Position numbers and translations under genes: made by a program. A DNA stretch of 64,000 bases from Brevundimonas sp. (GTDB taxonomy: Bacteria; Pseudomonadota; Alphaproteobacteria; Caulobacterales; Caulobacteraceae): the NCBI RefSeq assembly GCF_003248455.1, contig NZ_QFNM01000011.1, positions 1-64,000 on the forward strand, in the 5' to 3' direction. Below the pieces are notes generated by a model. That model was not told the origin of the DNA and did no database searches. It saw only the letters and a list, made by a program, of their open reading frames with translations. The stretch's first letter is position 1. Every line of letters begins with the position of its first letter. Shown here piece by piece: positions 42,376 to 52,442 of the stretch.

Positions 42376-43676
42376 CTTCCCGTCCCGCCAACCCGCACAC
42401 CATCGCCGCCCGGACGGGCGTGGACTCGGACACAGCGCACGGGGCGGTGATGCCGCCGCTTTATCTGTCGTCCAACTATTCCTTCGCCGGCTTCGATCAG
42501 AAGCGGAAATACGACTACAGCCGCTCGGGCAATCCGACCCGCGACGTCCTGGCCGAGACCCTGGCCGAACTGGAAGGCGGCGCCGGAGCCGTCATCACCG
42601 CCACCGGCATGGCGGCGGTGGACCTGCCCTTGGCCCTGCTGGAGCCGGGCGACCTGCTGATCGCGCCGCACGACTGTTACGGCGGCACCTGCCGGCTGCT
42701 GAACGCCCGCGCCAGGAAGGGCCATTTCGAACTGCTGCTGGTCGACCAGGGCGATCCCGTCGCCTTCGAAGCGGCCCTGGCGCTGAAGCCCAAGCTGGTG
42801 CTGGTCGAGACCCCGTCCAACCCCCTGCTGCGCCTGGTCGACGTGGCCGACATCTGCACCCGCGCCCATGCGGCGGGGGCCAAGGTGGTGTGCGACAACA
42901 CCTTCCTGTCGCCGGCCCTGCAAAACCCGATCAAGCTGGGCGCGGACTTCGTGGTCCACTCCACCACCAAATTCATCAACGGCCATTCCGACGTGGTCGG
43001 CGGCGCGGTCGTCTCGGCCGATGCGGCGGATCACGAACAACTGGCCTGGTGGGCCAACTGCACCGGCGTGACCGGCTCGCCCTTCGACGCCTATCTGACC
43101 CTGCGCGGCGTGCGCACCCTGTTCGCCCGCATCGAGCGCCAGCAGGCGACGGCGGGCAGGATCGCCGAGCGGCTGGACGCCCACCCGGCGGTCAAGGCCG
43201 TACACTATCCCGGCCTGAAATCGCACCCCGGCCACGCCCTGGTCGCCGCCCAGCAGGCCGGCCCCGGCGCCATGCTCAGCTTCGAACTGGACGGCGGCGT
43301 CGAGGCGGTGCGCGATCTGGTGGAGGCGCTGGAGATCTTCACCCTGGCGGAATCGCTGGGCGGGGTCGAAAGCCTGATCGCCCACCCCGCCACCATGACC
43401 CACGCCGCCATGACGCCGGAACAGCGCGCGACCGCCGGCATCGGCGACGGTCTGGTGCGCCTGTCCGTCGGACTGGAGCACGTCGAGGATCTGATCGCCG
43501 ACTTGTTCCCGGCGCTGGACGCCCTGGTCGCGGTCAAGGCCGGGCCGAGGCCGCCTGACTTTTCGCTTGCAGAGGGGGCAGAACCGGGGCAAATGCGCCG
43601 CCCCGGCCGCGGTCCCTTCGTCTATCGGTTAGGACGTCAGGTTTTCAACCTGAAAAGAGGGGTTCGACTCCCCTAG
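42372..43676 (+). CDS. PLP-dependent Cys/Met metabolism enzyme (MetB/MetZ type), probable 3' frameshift
   Basis: This enzyme of the cystathionine gamma-synthase/O-acylhomoserine sulfhydrylase group has YSRSGNPTRDVL, ITATGMAAVDL, DNTFLSPALQNPIKLGADFVVHSTTK with the PLP lysine at residue 200, and the end GLVRLSVGLEHVEDLIADLF typical of the family. After residue 393 the frame runs on about 40 more codons through the tRNA-Glu gene to 43676. In the other frame TGA at 43556-43558 would end the protein at a normal length, so a single missing base near 43536-43545 is likely, either real or a sequencing artefact. Overlaps metX by four bases. Confidence 0.9.
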   Translation: MTSRPANPHTIAARTGVDSDTAHGAVMPPLYLSSNYSFAGFDQKRKYDYSRSGNPTRDVLAETLAELEGGAGAVITATGMAAVDLPLALLEPGDLLIAPHDCYGGTCRLLNARARKGHFELLLVDQGDPVAFEAALALKPKLVLVETPSNPLLRLVDVADICTRAHAAGAKVVCDNTFLSPALQNPIKLGADFVVHSTTKFINGHSDVVGGAVVSADAADHEQLAWWANCTGVTGSPFDAYLTLRGVRTLFARIERQQATAGRIAERLDAHPAVKAVHYPGLKSHPGHALVAAQQAGPGAMLSFELDGGVEAVRDLVEALEIFTLAESLGGVESLIAHPATMTHAAMTPEQRATAGIGDGLVRLSVGLEHVEDLIADLFPALDALVAVKAGPRPPDFSLAEGAEPGQMRRPGRGPFVYRLGRQVFNLKRGVRLP

Positions 43677-43685
43677 GGACTGCCA
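43611..43685 (+). tRNA. tRNA-Glu(UUC), with encoded CCA
   Basis: GGTCCCT at 43611-43617 pairs with AGGGACT near the end, and the anticodon stem TCAGG/CCTGA (43637-43641, 43649-43653) encloses the loop TTTTCAA with TTC at 43644-43646, which reads Glu codons. The T-loop is GGTTCGACTCC. The CCA end is encoded at 43683-43685. The gene lies beneath the read-through tail of the metB/metZ reading frame. Confidence 0.95.
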
Positions 43686-43743
43686 CCGGCGCCGCGCCTT
43701 GCGCCTTCTCCGGTCCCTCCGCGCGCATCGCTCCGTCCTCGGA

Positions 43744-43860
43744 TTAATCCTTTAGTAACCACTGTGTTCGGATCGCGGCGTTAAGCCTCTAGATTCATGG
43801 ACTTTTTTCGGACGCAGCAAGGAACTATCCACAGCTGCTGTGGTTAACCCCCTGTGAACG
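43744..43860. promoter_or_regulatory. cluster of DnaA-box-like and CtrA-box-like motifs
   Basis: CTATCCACA (43825-43833) and, in inverted orientation, TGTGGTTAA (43839-43847) each differ from the DnaA consensus by about one base and flank a perfect CCACAG-CTG-CTGTGG palindrome. TTAA-N7-GTAAC at 43744-43759 and TTAA-N7-TGAAC at 43844-43860 resemble CtrA sites. The cluster precedes a hypothetical gene. Replication-cycle control of that promoter is a possibility only. Confidence 0.35.
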
Positions 43861-43899
43861 CGGCGCAGAAGCGCCCTCCCCTCCTGCACCGAGACATCC

Positions 43900-44166
43900 A
43901 TGTTCATCGCCATCGCCCGTCCGGCGGTGGAGCCCGACGGCCCCGACGCCGTCGCCGTCCCCGGCTCTCCCGCCATCGCCGAACTGTCGCCCCGCGCCCT
44001 TCATGCGCGCCTTCTGGAAAACGCCGCCCTGCGCCGGATGCGCGGGCTGGAACGCCGCCGCGAACACCGGCTCGACGACGCCGACTACTGGCTGCACGCC
44101 GCCCCCATCGCCGTGAAGAAGGCCAGCGCCCTGCGCGAAGACCGCAGCTTCGCCCCCCTGCCCTGA
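43900..44166 (+). CDS. small hypothetical protein
   Basis: This 88-residue protein has an acidic start and a helical basic C-terminal half (LHARLLENAALRRMRGLERRREHRLDDADYWLHAAPI). Codon use fits the neighbours. There is a weak purine-rich stretch before the ATG. It is not similar to any family I know. Evidence is limited to composition and the open frame, so it could be spurious. Confidence 0.5.
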   Translation: MFIAIARPAVEPDGPDAVAVPGSPAIAELSPRALHARLLENAALRRMRGLERRREHRLDDADYWLHAAPIAVKKASALREDRSFAPLP

Positions 44167-44224
44167 CGCCCAATCCGCGCCGGCCCGGCGACCCGACCTG
44201 GCCGTCGGTCCCCGGCAGGGAGGG

Positions 44225-45169
44225 TCAGCGCAGTTCGGGCGTCCGGCGGCGCAGCGAGGCCTTAAGCCGTCCCAGCTTCTGGCCCAGGGATTTCGGCCGC
44301 ACCCGCTTGCGATGCTCCAGCCCCGCGCCCCAGCGGGCGTGGGCCGGCGCGTCCAGATGGGGATGGCGGTCGTGCTGATGGACGATGGGACTGACGCTGG
44401 CGTCGGGATTGACCACCTGGCCGTCCTCGAACCTCAGCCGGTCGCCGGGCGTCAGGCCCAGGGTCGCGACCCGACCGTAGTTGCCGCGCACCGTCGCCCC
44501 GATCAGGCCCTGATGGATCGCCAGGTTGAAGGCCGCCTGATCGGCCCCGAACGCCCCGCCGATCTCGGAGCGCGGCGTCGCCGCCAGCGCCAGGATCAGG
44601 CGCGACAGGCGCGAGACCTCCGCGCGCGGCCCGACCAATGTGCCGACGCACAGGCATTGGCTGTCCGCCAGCCGCCGCGCCTGGGCCTCGCCGAACAGGG
44701 CGCGAAGATACTTCATGTTGAAGGCGTGGTCGGCCAGCGGCCTGTCCGCCTCCACGAAAACCTCCAGCCCCTGCGGCGCCGGATCGAGGGGCGGGGCCTG
44801 GAAGATCACGTCGCGCACGTCGCAGGCGAGGGCCCCGCCCGGCCGCTCCCCCAGCAGGCCGGCGAAGGCGACGAACCGCTGCATCACCGGATGGGGCGCC
44901 CATCCGCGCCAGACCGGCGCATCGACGGCCGTCACGGCATGGCGGGCCAGGAAGGCGCGCAGGTCGGGGTCGGCGTCCGCCACCAGGGCGACCGGCCCGT
45001 CGAACACGGCTCGCAGCGAGGTCACGAAGGGGGCGATGTCGGCTGCATCGTATCCGGTGGCGTAGCCGACCACGACATCGCCGTCGGGCAGAGGCTCGAA
45101 CTCTTGCGTCGCCGCCGTCGCCTGGGCCAGCCATTCCAGATAGTCCGATCGCGCCACGCCCTGTCTCAT
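44225..45169 (-). CDS. glycosyltransferase-like protein
   Basis: This 314-residue protein has an N-terminal alternating beta/alpha stretch (VVVGYATGYDAADIAPFVTSLRAVFDGPVALVADADP) and a CDVRDVIFQ segment that resembles the DxD metal-nucleotide site of some glycosyltransferases, followed by LCVGTLVGPRAEVSRL. The C-terminus is basic. The start is four bases downstream of the carA stop, so the two are cotranscribed. The fold assignment is tentative and no donor or acceptor is proposed. Confidence 0.75.
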   Translation of the reverse strand: MRQGVARSDYLEWLAQATAATQEFEPLPDGDVVVGYATGYDAADIAPFVTSLRAVFDGPVALVADADPDLRAFLARHAVTAVDAPVWRGWAPHPVMQRFVAFAGLLGERPGGALACDVRDVIFQAPPLDPAPQGLEVFVEADRPLADHAFNMKYLRALFGEAQARRLADSQCLCVGTLVGPRAEVSRLSRLILALAATPRSEIGGAFGADQAAFNLAIHQGLIGATVRGNYGRVATLGLTPGDRLRFEDGQVVNPDASVSPIVHQHDRHPHLDAPAHARWGAGLEHRKRVRPKSLGQKLGRLKASLRRRTPELR

Positions 45170-45173
45170 GGCC

Positions 45174-46334
45174 TCAGCGGTCGCCCATAAGTTCGGCGAA
45201 ACGGTCGAACAGATAAAGGCTGTCCGTCGGCCCGGGCGAGGCCTCGGGGTGGTGCTGGACGCTGAAGATCGGCCTGTCCTTGACCGCGATGCCGCAGTTG
45301 GTGCCGTCGAACAGGCTGACGTGGGTTTCGGTCACGGCGGCGGGCAGGCTGTCGCGATCCACGGTGAAGCCGTGGTTCATCGACACGATCTCGACCTTGC
45401 CGGTGGTCAGGTCCTTGACCGGGTGGTTGGCGCCATGGTGGCCCTGCTCCATCTTCACGGTCCGGGCGCCCAGGGCCAGGGCCAGCATCTGGTGGCCCAG
45501 GCAGATGCCCATCAAGGGCTTGCCGCTGGCGACCAGCTTCTGGATTTCGGGCACGGCGTATTCGCCGGTCGCGGCCGGATCGCCCGGACCGTTGGACAGG
45601 ACCACGCCGTCGGGATCGCGGGCCAGAACCTCTTCGGCCGTCGTCGTCGCCGGGACCACGGTGATCCGGGCGCCGGTCGAGGCCAGGGCGCGCAGGATGT
45701 TGCGCTTCACCCCATAGTCGATGACGACCACATTCCTACGGCCTTCGGTCTTCGGATGGCCCTCCGGCCATTGCCACAGCCCCTCGTCCCATTCGAACGC
45801 CTGCAGGGTCGAGGCCGGCTTGGCCAGGTCCAGGCCGACCAGGCCGGTCCACTCGCGGGCCTGCTGCACCAGGGCGTCCAGATCGAACTGACCGTTCGGA
45901 TCGTGAGCGATCACGGCGTGGGGCGCGCCCTTGTCGCGGATGATCTTGGTCAGGGCGCGGGTGTCGACGCCCGCCAGGCCCACGACGCCCCGCCGCTTCA
46001 TCCAGTCGTCGAAACTGGCGTCCGAGCGATAGTTGGCCGGATCGGTCGGGACATCGCGGAAGATGGCGCCGCGCGCGGATGTGTCGGACCCGCCGCCCAT
46101 CTGTTCGACATCTTCGACATTGGTCCCGACATTGCCGACGTGCGGGAAGGTGAAGGCCAGGATCTGGCTCATGTAGGAGGGGTCGGTCAGGATTTCCTGA
46201 TAGCCGGTCATGGCGGTGTTGAAGACCACCTCGCCCAGGGCCGAACCCACGGCCCCGACACCGATGCCTTGCAGGATGGTTCCGTCCGCGAGCGCGAGGA
46301 CGCCCGTCGCGCCCGGAAGAATCTTGGTCGTCAT
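45174..46334 (-). CDS. carA: carbamoyl-phosphate synthase small subunit
   Basis: CarA provides the glutaminase activity that feeds ammonia to CarB for carbamoyl phosphate, used in arginine and pyrimidine synthesis. The 386-residue protein has the N-terminal small domain ([17 protein letters not shown]), the class I glutamine amidotransferase Cys in [16 protein letters not shown], and the His-Glu pair in [14 protein letters not shown]. The start at 46334 begins MTTKILPG. No carB is in the window. The gene is followed at once by a glycosyltransferase-like gene. Confidence 0.97.
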   Translation of the reverse strand: MTTKILPGATGVLALADGTILQGIGVGAVGSALGEVVFNTAMTGYQEILTDPSYMSQILAFTFPHVGNVGTNVEDVEQMGGGSDTSARGAIFRDVPTDPANYRSDASFDDWMKRRGVVGLAGVDTRALTKIIRDKGAPHAVIAHDPNGQFDLDALVQQAREWTGLVGLDLAKPASTLQAFEWDEGLWQWPEGHPKTEGRRNVVVIDYGVKRNILRALASTGARITVVPATTTAEEVLARDPDGVVLSNGPGDPAATGEYAVPEIQKLVASGKPLMGICLGHQMLALALGARTVKMEQGHHGANHPVKDLTTGKVEIVSMNHGFTVDRDSLPAAVTETHVSLFDGTNCGIAVKDRPIFSVQHHPEASPGPTDSLYLFDRFAELMGDR

Positions 46335-46428
46335 GGGCGCGCTCCTAGAACCGAATCCGGCCCAGATGAAGGCCGCAGGCAAACGGCGGGGTCGTTAAGC
46401 CCTGCCGTTCCCCCCGTCAACCGAACCC

Positions 46429-48756
46429 TCAACGCCCGTCGCTGATCGACGGCGGCCCGACCAGTTGGAAGGTCGCCGTCACCCCGCCCTGGGCGTGGGG
46501 CGCCAGCCAGATGTCGAACAGCCCCGGCTCGATCCGATAGGTTTCGTCCGCTCCGATGAAGCCCAGCTGGCGCGCGTTCAGGGTGAAGCCGACCTTGCGG
46601 CTTTCGCCGGGACGCAGGGCCACGCGCTTGAAGTCCTTCAGCAGCCGTCCCGGCTGGGTCAGGCTGGCCACCCGGTCGTGGATATAGAGCTGCACCAGTT
46701 CCTCGGCCTCGCGACGGCCGGTGTTGGTCACTGTCACCGCCACGTCCAGCGTTCCGGCCCATTGCAGCTGGTTCGCCTCCATCTCGATCGGGCCATAGGC
46801 GACGGCGCCGTAGGTCAGGCCGTAGCCAAACGGATAGAGGGCGGTGTTGGTCGTCTCGCGATAGCGGGACTTGTATTCCTCGGTCGCCAGGTCGGGATTG
46901 GCCGGGCGGCCGGTCGTCTTGCGGTCGTAGGAATAGGGCTGCTGGCCCGACCGGTGCGGGAAGCTGACGGGCAGGCGGGCCGACGGGCCGTGGTCGCCGA
47001 AGATCACGTCCGCCACCGCATGGCCCATCTGTTCGCCCAGGAACCAGGTCACGACGATGGCGTGGGCGTTCCTGACATTGCCCTCCAGCGCCAGGGCCCG
47101 GCCGTTGCGCAACAGCACGACCATCGGCTTGCCCAGCGCGGCCATGGCGTCGACCAGGGCCATCTGCGGGGCCGGCACGACGATCTCGGTGCGCGACTGG
47201 GCCTCGCCCGACATGTTCGTCGCCTCGCCGATGGCCAGGACGATGACCTCGGCGTCGCGGGCGGCGGCGACGGCCTGTTCGATGCCGCCGTCCAACGGCG
47301 TCTCCACGCCCGAGCCGCGCGCCACCGTCAGGTTCTGCGGATCGCGCATCGCCGCGCGGAACCCGGCCTCCAGCGAGACCCGCCGCTCGGGCGCGCCCCA
47401 GATGGTCCACGGCCCCCAGACATTGTCCACGTCGTCGGCGAACGGCCCGATCAGGGCGATCCTGCGCCCCTTGTCCAGCGGCAGCAGGTCCTGGTCGTTC
47501 TTCAGCAGCACCACCGACTTGCGCCCCGCCTCGCGCGACAGTTCGATATGTTCGCGCGACCCGACCACGGCCTTCTCGCGCGCTGGATCGGTGCCGCGAT
47601 AGGGGTCGTCGAACAGGCCCAGCGCCGCCTTGGCGGTCAACACCCGGCGCACCGCCTCGTCCAGCCGCGCCATCGACACCTCGCCCGAGGCCACCAGGCC
47701 GGGCAGATGCTCCAGATAAAGGCCCGACACCATCGACACGTCCACGCCGGCGTTGAAAGCCAGGCGGGCGGCGTCGCGGCCGTCCTCGGCGAAGCCGTGG
47801 GCCACCAGCTCCTGCTCGGAGGTGTAGTCGGAGACGACAAAGCCCTCAAAGCCCCATTCGCCGCGCAGGATGTCGGTCAGCAGCTTGCGGCTGCCCGACG
47901 CCGGTACGCCATTGACGTCGTTGAAGGCGCTCATGATCGACAGGGCGCCGGCGTCCACCGAGGCCTTGAACGGGGGCAGGAAGACCCCGCGCAGCGTCTG
48001 CTCGCTCATGTCGGTGGTGTTGTATTCGACCCCGCCGACGGCGGCGGAATAGGCGGCCATGTGTTTGGCGGTGGCCAGGACCGCGTCGCGGTCGTCCAGC
48101 CCCTTGTCGCCCTGGAAGCCGCGCACCCGGGCGGCGGCCAGCAGGTTGTTCAGCAGCACGTCCTCGCCCGCGCCCTCGACGTTGCGGCCCCAGCGCTGGT
48201 CGCGCGCCACGTCCACCATCGGCGCATAGGTCTGGTGCACGGCCGAGGCCGCGGTTTCCACCGCCGCCGCCCGCGCGGTCCGGCGGGCCAGTTCGGTGTC
48301 GAAGGCCGCCGCCTCGGCCAGGGGCACGGGAAAGATGGTCGACAGGCCGTGGATCACGTCGGCGGCGAACAGCAGCGGGATCTTCAGCCGGCTCTCCTCC
48401 ATCGCCACGCGCTGGATGCGGCGGCCGGCCTCGGCGCCGATGCCGTTGAACAGCGACCCGACCTTGCCCTCTCGGATCAGGGCGGTGACGCGCGCGGGGT
48501 CGCCCGTGCCGTCCAGCGGGTTCACCGCCGTCGGCATCCAGCGGAACGGATCGGCCAGCAGGTTCAGCTGCCCGGCCTTTTCCTCGACCGTCATGGCCGC
48601 GATCAGATCCTCGATCCTCTGGCGATGACGGGCGACGGTGCGGGACGCTTGGGCGGAAACAGGCATGGGGAAGACTCCGGCGCCCATCAGGGCCAAAAGC
48701 CCCAGGCCAGACAAGAAATTTCTACGGGAAGCCGCAGGCTTGAGAGGTCGCGTCAA
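46429..48756 (-). CDS. bglX: periplasmic beta-glucosidase, GH3 family
   Basis: The enzyme hydrolyses terminal beta-glucosidic bonds in oligosaccharides. The 775-residue protein has a twin-arginine-like start (SRRNFLSGLGLLALMGAGV), the N-terminal TIM-barrel with the nucleophile Asp in GFEGFVVSDYTS, the GH3 C-terminal domain and a fibronectin type III-like end (AVTVTNTGRREAEELVQLY). The start is TTG at 48756, preceded by AAGGAG at eight bases. Its export route, Tat or Sec, is inferred. It lies alone, with a single promoter gap. Confidence 0.94.
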   Translation of the reverse strand: MTRPLKPAASRRNFLSGLGLLALMGAGVFPMPVSAQASRTVARHRQRIEDLIAAMTVEEKAGQLNLLADPFRWMPTAVNPLDGTGDPARVTALIREGKVGSLFNGIGAEAGRRIQRVAMEESRLKIPLLFAADVIHGLSTIFPVPLAEAAAFDTELARRTARAAAVETAASAVHQTYAPMVDVARDQRWGRNVEGAGEDVLLNNLLAAARVRGFQGDKGLDDRDAVLATAKHMAAYSAAVGGVEYNTTDMSEQTLRGVFLPPFKASVDAGALSIMSAFNDVNGVPASGSRKLLTDILRGEWGFEGFVVSDYTSEQELVAHGFAEDGRDAARLAFNAGVDVSMVSGLYLEHLPGLVASGEVSMARLDEAVRRVLTAKAALGLFDDPYRGTDPAREKAVVGSREHIELSREAGRKSVVLLKNDQDLLPLDKGRRIALIGPFADDVDNVWGPWTIWGAPERRVSLEAGFRAAMRDPQNLTVARGSGVETPLDGGIEQAVAAARDAEVIVLAIGEATNMSGEAQSRTEIVVPAPQMALVDAMAALGKPMVVLLRNGRALALEGNVRNAHAIVVTWFLGEQMGHAVADVIFGDHGPSARLPVSFPHRSGQQPYSYDRKTTGRPANPDLATEEYKSRYRETTNTALYPFGYGLTYGAVAYGPIEMEANQLQWAGTLDVAVTVTNTGRREAEELVQLYIHDRVASLTQPGRLLKDFKRVALRPGESRKVGFTLNARQLGFIGADETYRIEPGLFDIWLAPHAQGGVTATFQLVGPPSISDGR

Positions 48757-48901
48757 AAGCGGCGCTCCTTCGGGACGGGATCGAGCAGCGAAGCTCAGAC
48801 GCCTAGCCCCTGGCGCCCGACCGCTTCAACCCCCGCCAGCCATGTAAATGGATGTAACGCCGCCGCGCCCGATCAAGGTCGGTTTCAGCGCCCGGCCTCG
48901 C

Positions 48902-49705
48902 CTATCCCAGGGCGATGTCCAGGAACATCATCCCCACCAGGCCGATCATCAGCCCGATCATCGAACCCTCTCCCTTGGACTTCTCGCGCGTCTCGGGGAT
49001 GATTTCGGCGGTGACGACATAGATCATCGCCCCGGCCGCCAGACCCAGGCCCCAGGGCAGGGCGCCGGGGACCAGGCCCACCACGCTGGCCCCGATCAGG
49101 CCGCCGACGGGCTCGACCAGGCCGGACGCCAGGGCCGCCAGAAAGGCCGGCCAGCGCCCATAGCCCAGGGTCGCCATCGCCGCCGAAACGGCCAGCCCCT
49201 CGGGCATGTTCTGGATGCCGATGCCGACGGCTGTGGACAGCCCCTGCTGCATGTCGCCGCCGCCGAAGCTGACGCCCACGGCCGCGCCCTCGGGGAAGTT
49301 GTGCAGGGTGATGGCGATGATGAACAGCCAGATGCGCCGCGACAGGTCGCGCGATCCGGCCGGGCCGATGGCCAGCATATCGACCGGCGCGAACCGGTTC
49401 ATCAGACCGATCACAGTCGCCCCGATCAACACCGCCGCCGCCATGATCCCCGCCGCCGCCCCTTGCCCGGCGCCGTCCGCCTGCAGAACGTCCACGCCGG
49501 GAATGATCAGCGAGAAAAACGAGGCCGCCAGCATCACCCCGGCGGCGAAGCCCAGAAGCGCGCTCTGGGTCTGCACCCCCGCCTTGCGGAAGAACAGCAG
49601 CGGGACGGCGCCGACCGCCGTCATCATGCCCGCCGCCAGACTGCCCAGCGTTCCGGCCAGGATTGGCGACAAGCCGCCGGAGGCTGGGAAAAGCGATTCC
49701 ATCAT
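48902..49705 (-). CDS. ZIP family metal transporter
   Basis: This 267-residue inner-membrane protein has eight predicted helices and the ZIP signature with His and Glu ligands in [17 protein letters not shown] and [14 protein letters not shown], which are helices IV and V, and a cytosolic loop after [10 protein letters not shown]. It is likely to import zinc or iron. The start ATGATG at 49705/49702 has no strong ribosome-binding site. It is divergent from proB by 64 bases. Confidence 0.93.
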   Translation of the reverse strand: MMESLFPASGGLSPILAGTLGSLAAGMMTAVGAVPLLFFRKAGVQTQSALLGFAAGVMLAASFFSLIIPGVDVLQADGAGQGAAAGIMAAAVLIGATVIGLMNRFAPVDMLAIGPAGSRDLSRRIWLFIIAITLHNFPEGAAVGVSFGGGDMQQGLSTAVGIGIQNMPEGLAVSAAMATLGYGRWPAFLAALASGLVEPVGGLIGASVVGLVPGALPWGLGLAAGAMIYVVTAEIIPETREKSKGEGSMIGLMIGLVGMMFLDIALG

Positions 49706-49769
49706 TCGTCTGCATTGCGGCGCGATGCGGCAAGAGACAAGCCGGAAAGCGCGCGTTAGAAAAAGCGTC

Positions 49770-50927
49770 ATGTCCCAGGCCGCCGCCCTGCCCCTGCGTC
49801 TCGACGCCGCCTCAGCCCTGCGCGGCGCGCGGCGCGTGGTGGTCAAGATCGGCTCGTCCCTGCTGATCGACCCCGCGACGCGGCGGCCGACGCGCGACTG
49901 GCTGACGGCGACGGCCGCCGACCTGGCCGCGCTGCGGGCCGAGGGACGCGAGGTGATCGTGGTCTCCTCCGGCTCCATCGCCCTGGGGCGGGGCCGTCTG
50001 CCGAAACTGGGGGCGCGGCTGGAGGACAAGCAGGCGGCCGCCTCGGTCGGGCAATCCCTGCTGATGGCCGCCTGGTCCGCCGCGCTGGAGCCGCATGGAC
50101 TGGTCGCGGGCCAGGTGCTGCTGACGCGCGACGACACCGAGCGGCGCCGCCGCTGGCTGAACGCCCGCGCCACTGTCCAGGCGCTTCTGGCCCACGGCGT
50201 CGTTCCCGTCGTCAACGAGAACGACACGGTCGCCACCGAAGAGATCCGCTATGGCGACAACGACCGGCTGGCCGCGCGCACGGCCCAGCTGGCGCGGGCG
50301 GACCTGCTGGTGCTGCTGTCGGACGTGGACGGCCTCTACACCGCCGATCCGCGCCGCGATCCGACCGCCGTCCACCTGCCGCTGATCGAGAGCCTGACCC
50401 CGGACATCCTGGCCATGGGCGGGGGGGCCAACGCCGATGCGGGCGTGGGCACGGGCGGCATGGCGACCAAACTGGCCGCGGCCCAGATCGCGCGCTCGGC
50501 CGGTTGCGCCACCCTGATCGCCTCGGGCCAGACCCTGTCGCCGCTCGCCGCCATCCGCGACGGCGCCCGCGCCACCCTGATCGCCGCCCCCGACGGTCCC
50601 CTGGCCGCCTACAAGCAATGGATCGCCGGCAGCCTGTCGCCGGCCGGGACCCTGACGCTGGACCCCGGCGCCGTCGCGGCGCTGCGGGCGGGCAAGAGCC
50701 TGCTGCCCGCCGGAGTCGCGGGGGTCTCGGGCGGGTTCGAGAAGGGCGATTGCGTGCGCCTGATCGACGCCGACGGCCGCGCGGTCGGCGTGGGCCTGGC
50801 CGCCTATGCGGCGGACGAGGCCGCGCGCATCCGGGGCCGTCGCTCCGACGAGATCGAGGCCGTTCTGGGCTATCGCGGGCCCTCGGTGCTGATCCACCGC
50901 GACGACATGGTGCTAGACGACCGATGA
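49770..50927 (+). CDS. proB: glutamate 5-kinase
   Basis: ProB phosphorylates glutamate in the first step of proline synthesis. The 385-residue protein has [47 protein letters not shown] and [15 protein letters not shown], and a C-terminal PUA domain ([28 protein letters not shown]). The start is ATG at 49770. Its stop overlaps the proA start by four bases. Proline feedback is expected from the family. Confidence 0.97.
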   Translation: MSQAAALPLRLDAASALRGARRVVVKIGSSLLIDPATRRPTRDWLTATAADLAALRAEGREVIVVSSGSIALGRGRLPKLGARLEDKQAAASVGQSLLMAAWSAALEPHGLVAGQVLLTRDDTERRRRWLNARATVQALLAHGVVPVVNENDTVATEEIRYGDNDRLAARTAQLARADLLVLLSDVDGLYTADPRRDPTAVHLPLIESLTPDILAMGGGANADAGVGTGGMATKLAAAQIARSAGCATLIASGQTLSPLAAIRDGARATLIAAPDGPLAAYKQWIAGSLSPAGTLTLDPGAVAALRAGKSLLPAGVAGVSGGFEKGDCVRLIDADGRAVGVGLAAYAADEAARIRGRRSDEIEAVLGYRGPSVLIHRDDMVLDDR

Positions 50928-52186
50928 CCGACCTTTCGACCCGGATGCTGGAGATGGGCCGCCGCGCCCGCGCCGCTGCGGCCGCCTTGCGCGAGGCCCC
51001 CGCCGCCGCCCGCACCCGCGCGCTGTCCGCCTTGTCCGAACGGCTGGCGGCGGCCCAGGCCGACATCCTGGCCGCCAACGCCCGCGACGTCGCCGCCGCC
51101 GGCGACAACGGCATGAACGCGGCCCTGATCGACCGGCTGTCGCTGAGCCCGGCGCGCGTCGCGGGCATGGCCCAGGCCGTGGCGACCATCGCCGCCGTAC
51201 CCGATCCCCTAGGCGTCGAGACCGAGCGCTGGACCCCCGCCAACGGCCTGGACATCGCCCGCGTCCGCACCCCCATCGGCGTGCTGGGCGTGATCTACGA
51301 GAGCCGGCCCAACGTCACCGCCGACGCCGCGGCCCTGTGCATCCGTTCGGGCAATGCGGCCATATTGCGCTGCGGTTCGGACTGTCTGCAGTCGTCGCTG
51401 GCCATCGCCGCCCTGATCGCGGAAAGCCTGGCCGAGGCCGGCCTGCCCGCCGATGCGGTGCAGTTGGTCGACACCCCCGACCGGGCGGCGGTGGGGATGA
51501 TGCTGTCCGGCCTGGACGGCGCCATCGACGTCATCGTCCCGCGCGGCGGCAAGAGCTTGGTCGCCCGCGTCCAGGCCGAGGCGAAGACGGCGGTGCTCAG
51601 CCATTTGGAAGGGCTGAACCACACCTATCTGCATCGGGCCGCCGATGTGGAGACCGCCCGCGCCATCGTGCTGAACGCCAAGATGCGGCGCGTCTCGGTC
51701 TGCGGCGCGACCGAGACTTTGCTGGTGGACCGGGCGGCGGCGCGGCGCCTGTTGCCCCCCGTCGCCGCCGACCTGATCGCCGCCGGCTGCGAACTGCGCG
51801 GCGACGCCGAGGCGCTGGCCCTGGTCCCCGGCATGGTTCCGGCGCAGGAGGCCGACTGGCTGACCGAATATCTGGCGCCGATCCTGGCCGTTCGCGTCGT
51901 GGACGACCTGGAGGCCGCCGTCGATCACATCGCCCGCTACGGCTCGGGCCACACCGAGGCCATCGTCACGACGGACGCGGCCGCCGCCGAACGGTTCGCC
52001 GCTCGGGTCGATAGCGCCATCGTCCTGATCAACGCTTCGACCCAGTTCGCCGACGGCGGCGAGTTCGGCTTCGGCGGCGAGATCGGCATCTCCACCAACC
52101 GCCTGCACGCGCGCGGGCCGGTGGGCGCCGAACAGCTGACCACCTACAAATACGTCGTGCGCGGACAGGGTCAGATCCGGCCGTGA
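50924..52186 (+). CDS. proA: gamma-glutamyl phosphate reductase
   Basis: ProA reduces gamma-glutamyl phosphate to the semialdehyde. The 420-residue aldehyde-dehydrogenase-fold protein has [47 protein letters not shown], the catalytic Cys in [11 protein letters not shown], and the C-terminal [23 protein letters not shown]. It is coupled to proB by ATGA and completes the semialdehyde-forming part of proline synthesis. Confidence 0.97.
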   Translation: MTDLSTRMLEMGRRARAAAAALREAPAAARTRALSALSERLAAAQADILAANARDVAAAGDNGMNAALIDRLSLSPARVAGMAQAVATIAAVPDPLGVETERWTPANGLDIARVRTPIGVLGVIYESRPNVTADAAALCIRSGNAAILRCGSDCLQSSLAIAALIAESLAEAGLPADAVQLVDTPDRAAVGMMLSGLDGAIDVIVPRGGKSLVARVQAEAKTAVLSHLEGLNHTYLHRAADVETARAIVLNAKMRRVSVCGATETLLVDRAAARRLLPPVAADLIAAGCELRGDAEALALVPGMVPAQEADWLTEYLAPILAVRVVDDLEAAVDHIARYGSGHTEAIVTTDAAAAERFAARVDSAIVLINASTQFADGGEFGFGGEIGISTNRLHARGPVGAEQLTTYKYVVRGQGQIRP

Positions 52187-52222
52187 CTTGAACGCGACGG
52201 GTTTTTTCCGCACCCTCGCAAC

Positions 52223-52432
52223 ATGATCACAAGTCGCGTGACATCAGGAGGCGAGACCACCATCCCGCACGAGATACGGGACGCATTGAACCTGCGCGGC
52301 GGCGAAGAGGTCCGCTATGACGTGCAGGGCGATACGGTCGTGCTGACCAAGGCGATGCAAGTGTCGGAGCCTTTTGCCGTTTTCGAAGAATGGCGGAGCG
52401 AAGCGGATCGCATAGCCTACGCCGAACTCTGA
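52223..52432 (+). CDS. AbrB/MazE-type DNA-binding protein, probable orphan antitoxin
   Basis: This 69-residue protein has the swapped-hairpin AbrB fold in GGETTIPHEIRDALNLRGGEEVRYDVQGDTVVLTK and a short C-terminal tail ending FEEWRSEADRIAYAEL, which is the usual toxin-contact part in antitoxins. No PIN or MazF-type toxin follows; the next gene on the other strand is the PQQ dehydrogenase. It lies 36 bases after proA. It may be an orphan antitoxin or a stand-alone regulator. Confidence 0.88.
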   Translation: MITSRVTSGGETTIPHEIRDALNLRGGEEVRYDVQGDTVVLTKAMQVSEPFAVFEEWRSEADRIAYAEL

Positions 52433-52442
52433 CATTAGTCTC

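Noticed and set aside
43744..43860. Chromosomal replication origin
   Set aside because: Only two DnaA-like boxes are present, with no AT-rich unwinding region and none of the usual origin neighbours.
46465..49002. Long plus-strand frame opposite the GH3 glucosidase
   Set aside because: It is the complement of bglX, with Gly/Arg/His-rich composition and no conserved motif.
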